Assembly (NCBI GenBank): GCA_024275135.1 | Contig: JAJRZS010000015.1 | Location: 50,847 to 114,846 of the forward strand | Length of the DNA: 64,000 nt | Source of the DNA: Planctomycetota bacterium | GTDB lineage: Bacteria; Planctomycetota; UBA1135 | Direction: 5' to 3' | Shown here: positions 51,782 to 61,763 of the stretch, in pieces | How the letters are laid out: each line of letters begins with the position of its first letter | Numbering within the stretch: the first letter of the stretch is position 1 | Position numbers and translations under genes: made by a program | The notes under the pieces: generated by a model | The model's input: only the letters and a program-made list of their open reading frames with translations | Databases searched by the model: none | Told to the model about the DNA's origin: nothing

Positions 51782-52996
51782 ATGGCTCACCACACCCACA
51801 CCCTTGCCACTCATGCCGGACGTGAAGATTTCCGTGAAATCGGAGTGCATGCCCCCCCCTTAGACTTGTCGACCACCTACCCCGTTGCCGACTTGGAGGA
51901 GGGACGCGACAGCATCGACGCCTTGGCAGGTGGTGCCGGTCAAGCAGCTTCCCCGATCTATGCCCGTTTGCACAACCCAACAGTTTCCCGCTATGAGGAC
52001 GCTTTTGCCTCTTTGGAGGGAGCCGAAGCCGGCGTCGCCTATGCCTCCGGCATGGCCGCCATCCATGCAGTGCTGATGGCGCTTCGCGTGCGGGACCTGG
52101 AAGAGCAAAAACAGCGCAATCACATCTTGGCCATACGCCCTTTGTATGGATGCACCGACCACCTCCTCTCCATCGGCCTCCTCGGCTTTGATGTGGATTG
52201 GGTCGCCGCCGACCAAGTGGCGCACTCCATCACCCAGAAAACGGCCATGGTGCTCATTGAAACCCCCGCCAACCCCACTTTAAGTTTGGTCGATATACGC
52301 CAAGTGGTCGCACAAGCGGGGGAAGTTCCGGTCATGGTCGACAACACCTTTGCCACCCCTATCTTGCAACAGCCTCTTGCTTTAGGTGCGACTTTTTCCG
52401 TCCACAGCGGCACAAAATACCTCGGTGGACATGGTGATGTCCTGGCGGGCCTGGTGGCGAGTTCGGAGTTTTGGGCCAAGCGGTTGCGCCAGGTGCGCAT
52501 CCTTACCGGGGGCAACCTCCACCCCATGGCCGCTTATCTGCTGCACCGAAGCTTGCCCACCCTGCCGATGCGAGTTGAAAAAGCACAAGCCAATGCCAAG
52601 GATTTGGTAGAGCGGCTGGCCCAACACCCCATGATTAAGCAAGTTTATTACCCAGGATTCGGACAGCAAGATCCCAAGGGGTTGGTTGGTACGCAAATGT
52701 CCGGCGGTGGCTCTGTCCTCGCTATCGAGCTCCACGGCAGTTTTGCCGATGCTGCTCATGTTATGAGGAAGGTGGAGCTCTTCACGCCTGCTGTCAGCCT
52801 AGGTTCTACCGACAGCCTTATCGAACATCCGGCGGGCCTCACCCACCGCATTGTCGACGAAGCCGCCCGTACCGAGGATGGCATTTCCGAAAGCATGTTG
52901 CGTATTTCAGTCGGCATCGAGCATGCCGAAGACTTGTGGCGCGACCTTCAACAAGCCTTGGACAGCTTGCAGCTCAAAGTGCGGCAACCAGCTTAG
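51782..52996 (+). CDS. Cys/Met metabolism PLP-dependent lyase (cystathionine gamma-lyase/methionine gamma-lyase family)
   Basis: A 404-residue fold-type-I PLP enzyme. PIYARLHNPT, SLEGAEAGVAYASGMAA, MVDNTFATPILQQPLALGA and the PLP lysine in SVHSGTKYLGGHGD are the family signatures; LITGxNL-type RILTGGNLHPMAAYLL and SLGSTDSLIEHPA also match. Members remove or exchange the gamma substituent of cystathionine, methionine or homoserine esters; the exact substrate is undetermined. Lrp control fits amino-acid catabolism. It ends tail-to-tail with ppsA with the stops overlapping in TTAG. Confidence 0.88.
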   Translation: MAHHTHTLATHAGREDFREIGVHAPPLDLSTTYPVADLEEGRDSIDALAGGAGQAASPIYARLHNPTVSRYEDAFASLEGAEAGVAYASGMAAIHAVLMALRVRDLEEQKQRNHILAIRPLYGCTDHLLSIGLLGFDVDWVAADQVAHSITQKTAMVLIETPANPTLSLVDIRQVVAQAGEVPVMVDNTFATPILQQPLALGATFSVHSGTKYLGGHGDVLAGLVASSEFWAKRLRQVRILTGGNLHPMAAYLLHRSLPTLPMRVEKAQANAKDLVERLAQHPMIKQVYYPGFGQQDPKGLVGTQMSGGGSVLAIELHGSFADAAHVMRKVELFTPAVSLGSTDSLIEHPAGLTHRIVDEAARTEDGISESMLRISVGIEHAEDLWRDLQQALDSLQLKVRQPA

Positions 52997-55394
52997 GCGG
53001 AATCCGTCAAATCTTGTTCTGCCTTGTGCACCACCTCCATCATGTGCACGAGGCTGTCTGGGTTTAGGGAAATGGAGTCGATACCGCGCTCCACCAACCA
53101 CTGGGTTATTTCCGGAAAATCGGAAGGGGCCTGGCCACAAATCCCAATGTATTTGTGCATTTTCCGGGCGGCATCAATAGCCATCTCCATCAAACCCAGA
53201 ACAGCGGGATTGCGTTCGTCGTAGCCTGTTAGCATGCCGGAATCTCGGTCGACGCCCAAAGTGAGTTGGGTGAGGTCGTTGGAGCCAATAGACAATCCAT
53301 CAAAATGTTCCAAAAACTGTTCGGCCAGGATGGCGTTGGAAGGCAACTCGCACATCAAATAAACCTTGAGCCCATTTTCACCCCGATGCAAACCGAACTC
53401 GGCCATTTTTTCCAGCACCGCCTTGCCCTCGTCCACCGTACGCACAAAGGGCAACATCAAAATCACATTATCTAAACCCATGTCATTGCGTACTCCACGG
53501 AGGGCAGCACATTCCATGGCAAAGGCTTCGGAAAATTCTTCTGAGAAATAGCGTGAAGCGCCACGCCATCCAATCATGGGGTTTTCTTCAAACGGCTCAT
53601 AGCGGGTACCGCCCAGGAGTGCAGCATATTCGTTGGACTTAAAGTCGGACATACGCACCACCACCGGGCGAGGATGAAAGGATGCGGCAATGGTCCCTAC
53701 CCCTTCCGCCAAACGACGTACGAAGTAATCGCGAGGCGATGGGTAACCAGCAATGATGGGTTCGATTTTTTCCCGCAACTCGTCATCCAATTGCTCGAAA
53801 TCCAAAAGCGCCTGCGGATGCACCTTGATGCTGTTGTTGATAATAAATTCCAAGCGGGCCAAGCCAACGCCATCGGCTGGCAATCCAGAAAAGTTTAATG
53901 CTTGCTGCGGATCGCCCACATTGAGATAAAGCTTGGTGCGCGGCTTTTTGCATTTTGTCAGATCCATCCTCTCGGTATGAAACTGCAAAGTGCCTTCGTA
54001 GACAAAGCCGGTCTCCCCTTCCGCGCAGGAAACCGTGACTTGGGTGTTCATGGCAATGCGCTCCGTAGCATCTCCGCAACCGACAATGGCCGGAATCCCC
54101 AATTCGCGCGCGATAATAGCAGCATGGCAGGTACGTCCACCTCGGTTGGTCACAATGGCGGAGGCCGTTTTCATGACCGGCTCCCAATCGGGATCGGTGA
54201 TGTCGGTAACCAATACATCCCCAGGATTCACTTCATGCATATTTTCGGAATCCATAATCACCCGCGCTTTGCCGGTGGCAATGCGTTTGCCTACGGCGCG
54301 CCCCTCCACCAGGACCGGCCCGCGCTCTTGCAGCTGAAAGACCTCATGCACATAGCCTTGTTTTGAGAATGCACAGTCTCTGGACGAGCCTGCAAAATAT
54401 ACAAAGCCCCATCCAAACCATCCTTCGCCCACTCAATGTCCATCGGCGTCGGCTTGCCAAGCTCCTTGGAATAATGCTCCTCAATGGCAAGGGCAAAACG
54501 GGCTAATTGCTCCACCTCTTCGTCAAACAAACAAAACCGTTTTTGCTCATCCTCCAACACCGCCACATTGTGCACCGCACGCTTGGTGTCTGGATCCCGG
54601 TCATACACCATCTTGATAGCTTTTTCTCCCAGTCGGCGGCGCAGGATGGGACGCTTGCCCGCGCGCAAACCGGGTTTATATACATGCCATTCATCCGGAT
54701 TCACAGTTCCCTGGACCACATTTTCACCCAGGCCGTAAGCGCCGTTGATCAACACCAAATCGCGAAATCCGGTTTCTGTATCCAAGGTGAACATCACCCC
54801 AGAACAGCCCCGATCGGAACGCACCATTTTTTGCACACCCACCGAAATCGCAATTTCCTCGACACCATAACCCGTATGCGCGCGATAAGAAATTGCGCGG
54901 TTGGTATACAAGCTAGCGTACACCCGCCGTACCTTTTCGATTAACTCCACGGAAGTACGCACATTCAAAAAGGTTTCCTGCTGCCCAGCGAAGGAAGCCT
55001 CGGGTAGGTCTTCTGCAGTGGCCGAACTGCGAACAGCGACATCGTAATTGGTGCCGTATTCTTTCTCCCGTTCATTGTAGGCTGCACGGATTTCCTGCGC
55101 CAAGTCATCAGGCATGGGAGCCGAGCGAATCCATTGGCGAATGAGAGAACCAACCGCCTCCAAACGATCCAAACGCTCTGGATCCAAACCATCCATCGCT
55201 TCTTCGATGCGCTCGGTCAAATGGTTGCATCGTAAAAAGTGGCGGTAGGCTTCTGCAGTCACGGCGAAGCCATCTGGCACCCGCACGCCGAGGGCCGACA
55301 AGGCATGCACCATTTCGCCCAGAGAGGAATTCTTGCCTCCCACCTGGGGTAGGTCGGCAAGGCGGATTTCAGAGAATGGGAGGATGAACGTCAT
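52993..55394 (-). pseudogene. ppsA: Phosphoenolpyruvate synthase, split by a single-base frameshift
   Basis: Makes PEP from pyruvate and ATP. The N-terminal ATP-binding half (55394 to about 54360) starts MTFILPFSEIRLADLPQVGGKNSSLGEM and runs to LYILQARPETVHSQN. The C-terminal half continues one frame over from KQGYVHEVFQLQERGPVLVEGRAVG, with the phosphohistidine in GGRTCHAAIIARELG and the catalytic Cys in GICGQAPSDFP. Together they give about 800 residues, the normal PpsA length. The break lies at TCTCAAAACAAGG (plus-strand bases about 54355-54368); one more A in the AAAA run restores the full reading frame. The sequence upstream has AGGAAG seven bases before the ATG and TATACC as a possible -10. 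Either an assembly error or a recent mutation. Confidence 0.9.
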
Positions 55395-55440
55395 GAGAGA
55401 GCTTCCTAGGTATACCCCCTTCCCCCTTCGATTTCCTGAC

Positions 55441-56274
55441 CTATTCCTTCAGAACCTTACGATAAAGGAAATCGGATACCGATTCTAAAATCAAATCGGA
55501 GGAGGTGCGCATCAAGGCATGGCCAAGATTGGAAAAGAAAAGATGCTCTTCGTAAACGCCCACCCGATGGGCTTGGCCAATTAAATCCAAAGCGTAGGCA
55601 AAGGGCACAACTGGATCCAACACACCATGCACCACCATCAGCGGTACTTCCCCACTCTCCATACTGGGAAGGTTGTATAGACGCCCACTAATATCGACGC
55701 AGGCCGCCACCGCCATCGACTCGTTTGCCCAATTGGGATTATGCACCTTAAATGCCTGATCGTAACTGGCCCCCAAAGCCGCAAATGCCCCGGAGCTCAT
55801 CCCGCAAAGAGCTATGCTCTGGGTGTCGAAGTTCCAAATGCCGGCCACATGACGCACCCAACGCACCGCAGCCATCACATCGGAAGAAGCGTAAGTCGCG
55901 CCCAGGTTTTGGCGATCCCATGGACTGACCAAGCGGTAATTGGGAGCAATGGCCACATAGCCGCGGACAGCGAAATACCGACAATAGTTTTCCATTTCGG
56001 TTTTGTCACCGCCGGTAAAACCACCGCCATGCACCCAAAACACCACCGGACGTCCTTCGTCACCGTCCGTAACCGGAAGATACAAATCCAGCTTCAGCCC
56101 ATCCACTTGATTGGTGGAGAGATTGAGAACACTTCCGAAGGGCACATCCCGGTACACCTCAACGTCATACATGGGGTCGACGAAAGGAACACCTGCCTGT
56201 CCAACTGTGGGGGGCGTAGGAATCAGCGGGAAGGCAACTACGGAAAGCGCGGAACTGAGGAGGAGCGCCTTCAC
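55441..56274 (-). CDS. Secreted alpha/beta-hydrolase (esterase/lipase-type)
   Basis: A 277-residue alpha/beta-hydrolase with a signal peptide (MKALLLSSALSVVAFPLI). The oxyanion-hole motif is FWVHGGGFTGGDK, the nucleophile elbow is GMSSGAFAAL (Ser about residue 160), and the acid and His are in VVHGVLDPVVPF and SNLGHALMR. This is the carboxylesterase/acetyl-esterase (BD-FAE-like) pattern. Substrate unknown; periplasmic or extracellular. The start is GTG at 56274 with GGAG nearby and TAGACT 12 bases upstream. It lies 59 bp after the acetoacetyl-CoA synthetase gene. Confidence 0.82.
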   Translation of the reverse strand: MKALLLSSALSVVAFPLIPTPPTVGQAGVPFVDPMYDVEVYRDVPFGSVLNLSTNQVDGLKLDLYLPVTDGDEGRPVVFWVHGGGFTGGDKTEMENYCRYFAVRGYVAIAPNYRLVSPWDRQNLGATYASSDVMAAVRWVRHVAGIWNFDTQSIALCGMSSGAFAALGASYDQAFKVHNPNWANESMAVAACVDISGRLYNLPSMESGEVPLMVVHGVLDPVVPFAYALDLIGQAHRVGVYEEHLFFSNLGHALMRTSSDLILESVSDFLYRKVLKE

Positions 56275-56333
56275 CAGGGTAGCTCCAGTCTAACAGGGAA
56301 AACCGTGCCCGGAAAGCCACAAAATTGGGGAAA

Positions 56334-58304
56334 TTAGGGCAGAGCCAGTTCGGGTCGGTTCCGAAACTGCCCCAGAACCTCTGGATTGGCCAGAGCTTCG
56401 GTATTGGCAACGGGACGCTGGTGGACCACATCGCGCACCGCAATCTCGGATATTTTCCCACTTCGCGTGCGCGGGATGTCGTCCACGGCGCAAATGACCG
56501 CAGGCACATGGCGGGGCGTTGCTTGCTGACGAATGGTTTGGCGAATCTGGTCTTCTAGAGCTTGGCTCAAGATAGCGCCCGGACGCAAACGCACAAAAAG
56601 AACCACCCTCTGATCGCCATCACCCGTGTCTTGGCCAATGACCACCGCCTCTTCAATATCGTCTATTTGCTCCACCTGCCGATAGATTTCGGCGGTGCCA
56701 ATACGCACGCCTCCAGGATTCAACGTGGCATCCGACCGACCGAAAACAATAAGCCCCTGGTTTTTTGTTAATTCAACCCAATCTCCATGACGCCAAACTC
56801 CAGGAAACGTGGCGTAGTACGCTTGATGGTAGCGTTGATTTTGTGGATCGTTCCAAAATTCCGTTGGCATGGAAGGAAAGCTTTGGGTACAGACCAGCTC
56901 CCCTGCTTGCTCGACCACCGACACGCCGTTGCCAGCCCAAACCTCGACAGCCATACCAAGCCCGCGCTTTTGCAATTCCCCGCGCCTCACTGGTGCAATA
57001 GGACAACCAAGGGCAAAACAAGAAAGTAAATCCGTGCCACCGGTAATGGAGGCAAGTTGTACATCCTGCTTAACCTCTTGGTAAACCCAATCAAAGCTTT
57101 CCGCAACCAAGGGTGAGCCAGTAGAGAGAATCAGCCGTAGTGAGCCCAACTCATGGCTTTGCTTCGGCTTTAATCCCTGCTTTTTGCATGCATCCAAGAA
57201 TTTGGCGGAAGTGCCAAAAACATGCAAACCTTCTCGGTCAATCAAATCCCACATGGCGGTGGGTGCAGGGTGAAAAGGATTGCCATCATAAAGCACGACC
57301 GTAACCCCTTCAGCCAGGCCGCTCACTAACCAGTTCCACATCATCCAGCCCGTGGTGGTGTAGTAAAAGAATCGTTCACCCGCACGCAAATCACAATGCA
57401 ACTTGTGCTCTTTGCGATGTTGCAACAAAGTGCCGCCTTGGCCATGGACAATGCACTTCGGCTTGCCGGTCGTGCCCGAGCTAAACATCACATAAAGGGG
57501 ATGTTGGAAGGGAAGACGATGAAATTGCAAAGCACCGGCTGGAGAGCAGGACAGGATTTCCTCCCACAACACCGTGGGCACGGAAAGCGCATCCTGTTTT
57601 TCGGCTGGCCGTTGTTCCTCCGCAGCCAAAAAAGGAACCCAAACCACCCGCTGCAAAGAGGGCAAGGCTGCGGCAATTTCTTGCACCTTGGACATAGTGG
57701 AAATAGATCGTCCCTTGAAGGAATAGCCATCGCAAGCCAATAACACCTTGGGTTCAATCTGCCTAAAACGATCCAAAACCCCAGAAACCCCGAAATCGGG
57801 AGAACAGGAAGCCCAAACTGCACCCAGGCTGGAGCTTGCCAACATGGCCACCACCGCCTGCAGACAGTTCGGCAAAAATCCGACCACGCGATCTCCGGGC
57901 TGCACCCCCCATGCGCGCAACTGAGATTGCACCGCATGCACTTGTTCGCGCAATTGGGTTCGGCTTAAGGCAAGACGTCGGCCACGCTCGGAGCAAAAGA
58001 CCAGGGCTTCTTCATCCCCTTGGAACTTCAACAAATTTTCCGCGAAGTTAAGGCGGGCCTGCGGGAACCATTGGGCGCCAGGCATGCTGTCGACACCAAG
58101 GATGGACTCCCCTTTTTCTCCGATTACGCCACAGAAATCCCACACCGCACTCCAAAAATCTTCACGGTGCTCCACCGACCAACGCCAAAGCTGATCGTAT
58201 CCGTGATCCGGGCCTTGGAGCCCAACCCCTACATGCTTGGCAAAAGCCACCATCTGGCTTGCTGCCACCTGCTCGGCTTTCGGCTCCCACAAGACTGACC
58301 CCAT
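56334..58304 (-). CDS. Acetoacetyl-CoA synthetase
   Basis: A 656-residue ANL-superfamily acyl-CoA synthetase that activates acetoacetate with ATP and CoA. The N-terminal LWEPKAEQVAAS, LWRWSVEHREDFWSAVWDF, and WFPQARLNFAENLL are diagnostic of AACS rather than acetyl-CoA synthetase. The P-loop is MFSSGTTGKPKCIVHGQGG, the hinge GDWVELTKNQGLIVFGRSDATLNPGG, and the catalytic Lys is in TRSGKISEIAV. An excellent Shine-Dalgarno (AAGGAGG, five bases) precedes the ATG. It follows kbl by 10 bp, so tdh, kbl and this gene form one operon. Confidence 0.92.
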   Translation of the reverse strand: MGSVLWEPKAEQVAASQMVAFAKHVGVGLQGPDHGYDQLWRWSVEHREDFWSAVWDFCGVIGEKGESILGVDSMPGAQWFPQARLNFAENLLKFQGDEEALVFCSERGRRLALSRTQLREQVHAVQSQLRAWGVQPGDRVVGFLPNCLQAVVAMLASSSLGAVWASCSPDFGVSGVLDRFRQIEPKVLLACDGYSFKGRSISTMSKVQEIAAALPSLQRVVWVPFLAAEEQRPAEKQDALSVPTVLWEEILSCSPAGALQFHRLPFQHPLYVMFSSGTTGKPKCIVHGQGGTLLQHRKEHKLHCDLRAGERFFYYTTTGWMMWNWLVSGLAEGVTVVLYDGNPFHPAPTAMWDLIDREGLHVFGTSAKFLDACKKQGLKPKQSHELGSLRLILSTGSPLVAESFDWVYQEVKQDVQLASITGGTDLLSCFALGCPIAPVRRGELQKRGLGMAVEVWAGNGVSVVEQAGELVCTQSFPSMPTEFWNDPQNQRYHQAYYATFPGVWRHGDWVELTKNQGLIVFGRSDATLNPGGVRIGTAEIYRQVEQIDDIEEAVVIGQDTGDGDQRVVLFVRLRPGAILSQALEDQIRQTIRQQATPRHVPAVICAVDDIPRTRSGKISEIAVRDVVHQRPVANTEALANPEVLGQFRNRPELALP

Positions 58305-58314
58305 CTTTTCCTCC

Positions 58315-59538
58315 TTAGGAAATCACGCCGTGCATTTTTCCCACTTTGACAAAGGCCTGCACAGCTTTTTCGATATGCGCCTCGGTGTGCCCTGCTGAGA
58401 TTTGCACGCGAATGCGCGCCTGCCCTTTGGGCACCACTGGAAAGCTAAAGCCAATGACATAGACCCCCTCCTTGAGGAGGTCGCGGGCCATGTCGGCGGC
58501 TAAGCGCGCATCGCCCAGCATGATGGGCACAATCGGGTGAACTCCAGGGCGAATCTCAAAACCAGCGGCCGTCATTTGCGACCGGAATGACTGGGTGTTG
58601 GCCTCCAAACGGTCGCGCAACTCCGTAGTGTGGCTCAAGCGATCAAACACCGCGATGCTTGCCGCCACAATCGGCGGAGCAACCGAGTTGGAAAAAAGGT
58701 ATGGGCGCGAACGGTTGCGCAAGGTGTCGACCACAATTTTAGAAGCGCAGGTAAAACCACCACTGGCCCCGCCTAAGGCTTTACCCAAAGTACTGGTGAG
58801 GATATCGACCCTCCCCATCACGGCGCAATGCTCATGGGTACCCCTGCCCGTTTTGCCGAGAAAACCGGTGGAATGAGAATCGTCCACATGCACCAGGGCA
58901 CCGTATTGTTCTGCTAGGGAACAAATTCTTTGCAGGTTGGCAATCACGCCGTCCATAGAAAACACACCGTCGGTGGAAATGAGAATCCGGCGCGCACCAT
59001 CTGCCTTGGCCTGCTGTAAACAAGATTCCAAATCTTTCATGTCATTGTTGGCATAGCGATAACGCTTCGCCTTCGACAAGCGAACTCCGTCAATGATGGA
59101 AGCGTGGTTAAGGGCATCTGAAATGATGGCGTCATCGGCAGTCAATAAAGTTTCAAAAAGCCCCCCGTTGGCATCGAAACAGGAGGTGTAAAGAATCGTG
59201 TCTTCAAAGCCCAAGAACTCGGAGATTTTGCTCTCCAACTCTTTGTGGATGTCTTGAGTGCCGCAAATAAAGCGTACCGAGGACATGCCAAAACCGCGTT
59301 GCTCTAAACAATCACGAGCTGCGGCGATGAGAGCAGGATCGTCGGAAAGCCCCAGGTAGTTGTTGGCGCAAAAATTCACCACTTCCTCTCCACCGGAAAC
59401 CCGAATGTCGGCGTCCTGCGGAGTAATGATAATGCGCTCTTCTTTCCACAAGCCCGCCTCGCGAATGGCTTCCAATTCTTGCTGAAGAGATTCCAGAAAG
59501 GCTGCTTTGCCTCCTTCTAGTGATGGTGCTGATGACAT
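58315..59538 (-). CDS. kbl: Glycine C-acetyltransferase (2-amino-3-ketobutyrate CoA ligase)
   Basis: A 407-residue alpha-oxoamine synthase with PLP. It cleaves 2-amino-3-ketobutyrate with CoA to glycine and acetyl-Co[49 protein letters not shown] and the PLP lysine in [14 protein letters not shown] match Kbl. The start is the ATG at 59538, one base after the tdh stop (TAACATG). The frame is open upstream but in the tdh region without similarity. Confidence 0.95.
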   Translation of the reverse strand: MSSAPSLEGGKAAFLESLQQELEAIREAGLWKEERIIITPQDADIRVSGGEEVVNFCANNYLGLSDDPALIAAARDCLEQRGFGMSSVRFICGTQDIHKELESKISEFLGFEDTILYTSCFDANGGLFETLLTADDAIISDALNHASIIDGVRLSKAKRYRYANNDMKDLESCLQQAKADGARRILISTDGVFSMDGVIANLQRICSLAEQYGALVHVDDSHSTGFLGKTGRGTHEHCAVMGRVDILTSTLGKALGGASGGFTCASKIVVDTLRNRSRPYLFSNSVAPPIVAASIAVFDRLSHTTELRDRLEANTQSFRSQMTAAGFEIRPGVHPIVPIMLGDARLAADMARDLLKEGVYVIGFSFPVVPKGQARIRVQISAGHTEAHIEKAVQAFVKVGKMHGVIS

Positions 59539-59539
59539 G

Positions 59540-60613
59540 TTAGGCAGTGGGATCGAGTACAACTTTGTGCGCTTCTCCGCGGTCGAGAAGGGCAATGCCC
59601 TCGTGGAAGGCGGACATGGGAAGACGGTGGGTAACAATATGTTCAACATCCAGACCGCGGCTCAAAAGCGACAGCATTTCTTCCCAAGTAGCAAACATGC
59701 GTCGCCCCAATATCCCCTTCCAAGTGAGTCCTTTAAAAATGAACTCCTTGGAAAAATTTTGCAGTGTTAGGCCTACACCTGACGGAATTCCCAACTGCAT
59801 CATTTCCCCGCCGGGATAGAGAAGTTGCATTCCCGTTTGAATGGCCGCAGCAGCACCGGACATTTCCAGCACCACATCGACTCCGCCTTGGGTTTGTTGT
59901 CGGATTTGCTCCAGCATGTCTTTCCCCTCTTCTAACGGGTTATGGATATAAACCGGAACCTGGCCGGACAATCCCGCAGCCCAGGCTTTGGCACGCTGCA
60001 AATGGCTCGGCAAAACCTCACAAATGGTCAGGCTCTTCGCCCCCTCAAACTCCACAACGGCAGCCGACATCGCGCCAATTGCACCATACCCAGAGACAAG
60101 GACATGGCGGCCGGCAATGCTGCTCGCCGACTGCACGGTGTGTACGGCGTTGCCCAGAGCATCGAGAAAGGAACCAATATGCGGTGGCACGACCTGCGGA
60201 TCCAAACGCACCAAATTGGCAGCCGGCACCACCACATACTCAGCAAAACAGCCAGCGCGATGGAGTCCGGCAATTTGCGTATGCTCACAAATGTGGTGGT
60301 TTCCGGCCTGACAGGCACGGCAGCGTCCGCAAACAATGTGCATCTCTGCCGACACATAGTCTCCTTCTTCCCAACCCTCCACACCCGCACCTAAGCTATC
60401 GATAAAACCACAAAACTCGTGGCCGATGGTAACTGGGGGCGAAAGCATGGGCGCTACCGATGGATCCCAATGATAGATATGGCGATCGGTGCCACAAATT
60501 GCTGTTTTTTGCACGCGGACACGCACCTCCCCGGCTCCAGCAGTAGGAGCCTCAAGGTTGTCGAGGAACACCGCGGCTCCTGCCTCCGGGCGGGCCATTT
60601 GGATTGCTTGCAT
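59540..60613 (-). CDS. tdh: L-threonine 3-dehydrogenase
   Basis: A 357-residue zinc alcohol-dehydrogenase-family enzyme that oxidises L-threonine with NAD. Catalytic zinc ligands are in [13 protein letters not shown] and GHEFCGF, and the structural zinc cysteines in [15 protein letters not shown]. The nucleotide fold has [14 protein letters not shown]. The start is the ATG at 60613, with TAGAAT (60622-60627) eight bases upstream overlapping the end of rodA; in-frame ATG at 60598 is possible. With kbl it converts threonine to glycine and acetyl-CoA. Confidence 0.95.
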   Translation of the reverse strand: MQAIQMARPEAGAAVFLDNLEAPTAGAGEVRVRVQKTAICGTDRHIYHWDPSVAPMLSPPVTIGHEFCGFIDSLGAGVEGWEEGDYVSAEMHIVCGRCRACQAGNHHICEHTQIAGLHRAGCFAEYVVVPAANLVRLDPQVVPPHIGSFLDALGNAVHTVQSASSIAGRHVLVSGYGAIGAMSAAVVEFEGAKSLTICEVLPSHLQRAKAWAAGLSGQVPVYIHNPLEEGKDMLEQIRQQTQGGVDVVLEMSGAAAAIQTGMQLLYPGGEMMQLGIPSGVGLTLQNFSKEFIFKGLTWKGILGRRMFATWEEMLSLLSRGLDVEHIVTHRLPMSAFHEGIALLDRGEAHKVVLDPTA

Positions 60614-60621
60614 TGGCGCAG

Positions 60622-60627
60622 ATTCTA
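60622..60627 (-). promoter_or_regulatory. Candidate -10 element TAGAAT of tdh-kbl-aacS
   Basis: On the minus strand TAGAAT ends eight bases before the tdh ATG at 60613 and lies just after the TGA of rodA's distal frame. No ribosome-binding site is seen, in contrast with the strong one before the third gene of the operon. Confidence 0.4.
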
Positions 60628-61763
60628 TCAGCCTTCGAAGGCCCGCGCCGAGAACAATGGCGCCCGGGAAGCCCCCACCACCAAAGCCAGCCCCAAGGCC
60701 AATCCACTTGCCATCATCGAACTGCCACCAAAAGAAACCATGAGCAAAGGTAGCCCCGTGGTCGGCCAAACTCCTAAGTCACCCCAACGTTGAGGATGAG
60801 GTGAACAAGGAAGTGAACCCCTGTGCCGGCCAGGTAAAAGCGCGGAAAAGGGTCTCGATAGCGCGCGGCATAGGCCAACAAGCAAATGCCGAGTGAAAAA
60901 TACAAGACTAAGAAGGCGGTGGCACCCAGGAAGCCATACTCTTCGGCAATCACCGGAAAAACGAAATCATTATGGCGCTCGGGCAAGCGGTCCAATCGGT
61001 TTTCGGGCCCCTGCCCAAAGCCAAATCCAGTTAAGCCACCACTGCCAACGGCCAACTTGGAATGGTGCAAGTGAAAGCCGGAATCCGCGATTTCTTCAGG
61101 AGACAAATTGTCTTGATGCCACCAAGTTAATATCCGTTCCTTTTGATAATCCTGGATTGCAGGCCAAACCAAGGGCGCCAAAATAGCTGGCAAAAGTAAG
61201 AGCCAACGAAAACTCCGCCATGGCAGGCCTGCCATCCACACCATGGTTAGAAAAACAGGTACTAAAACCAAAGAAGTACCGAGGTCGGGCTCCACTAAGA
61301 TAAGCAGGAAAGGTATCCCAGCGAGCAGGGCTGGGCCCCAACAATCCATGAGTTTGCGCGGCTTGGGGTGATCGGCAAACCAACGCGCCAGGGCGAGCAC
61401 CACTATAACTTTCATAAACTCACTCGGCTGCAATTTGAATCCGCCAAAAAGGTCTATCCAACGCCGTGAGCCATGCGTTGCGCGGCCGGCGATCAACACC
61501 CAAAGCAAGGGCGCCAAAGTCAATCCGTAAGCGACAAATGCAGAATTGCGCCAGCGATTGGCAGACAAGAGAAAGGCTGTACCCAGAAACAAAAGACAGG
61601 TCGAGATGCGCAACAAATGGCCCTTGGGCATCTCAAGATTTGCGTCGACACTCCACTGAACAAAAAAACCAGCTGTCAAAATCAGCAGTGCCAAAGGCAA
61701 AACTGGCCAACAACTTCTGGCTAAAAAAGACCAAGCACGACGTAGTGACGAAGGACCTTTCAT
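60628..61763 (-). pseudogene. rodA: Rod-shape protein RodA (SEDS glycosyltransferase), single-base frameshift near the 3' end
   Basis: Membrane peptidoglycan polymerase partner of PBP2. The main frame (61763-60774) gives about ten membrane segments, KLQPSEFMKVIVVLALARW, VEPDLGTSLVLVPVF and LGATAFLVLYFSLG, then ends VHLILNVGVT-stop at 60774-60776. The expected RodA continuation LGVWPTTGLPLLMVSFGGSSMMASG follows in the next frame to 60628. One extra T at about 60777 (GACTTTAGG for GACTTAGG) would restore a full protein of about 378 residues. The ATG overlaps the PBP2 TGA as ATGA. The missing tail includes the conserved PLPFVSYGGSS-type segment needed for activity. Confidence 0.88.

Noticed and set aside
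54340..54380. Programmed -1 frameshift in ppsA
   Set aside because: No canonical slippery heptamer or downstream pseudoknot is apparent, and PEP synthase is not known to use one. A one-base deletion is simpler.
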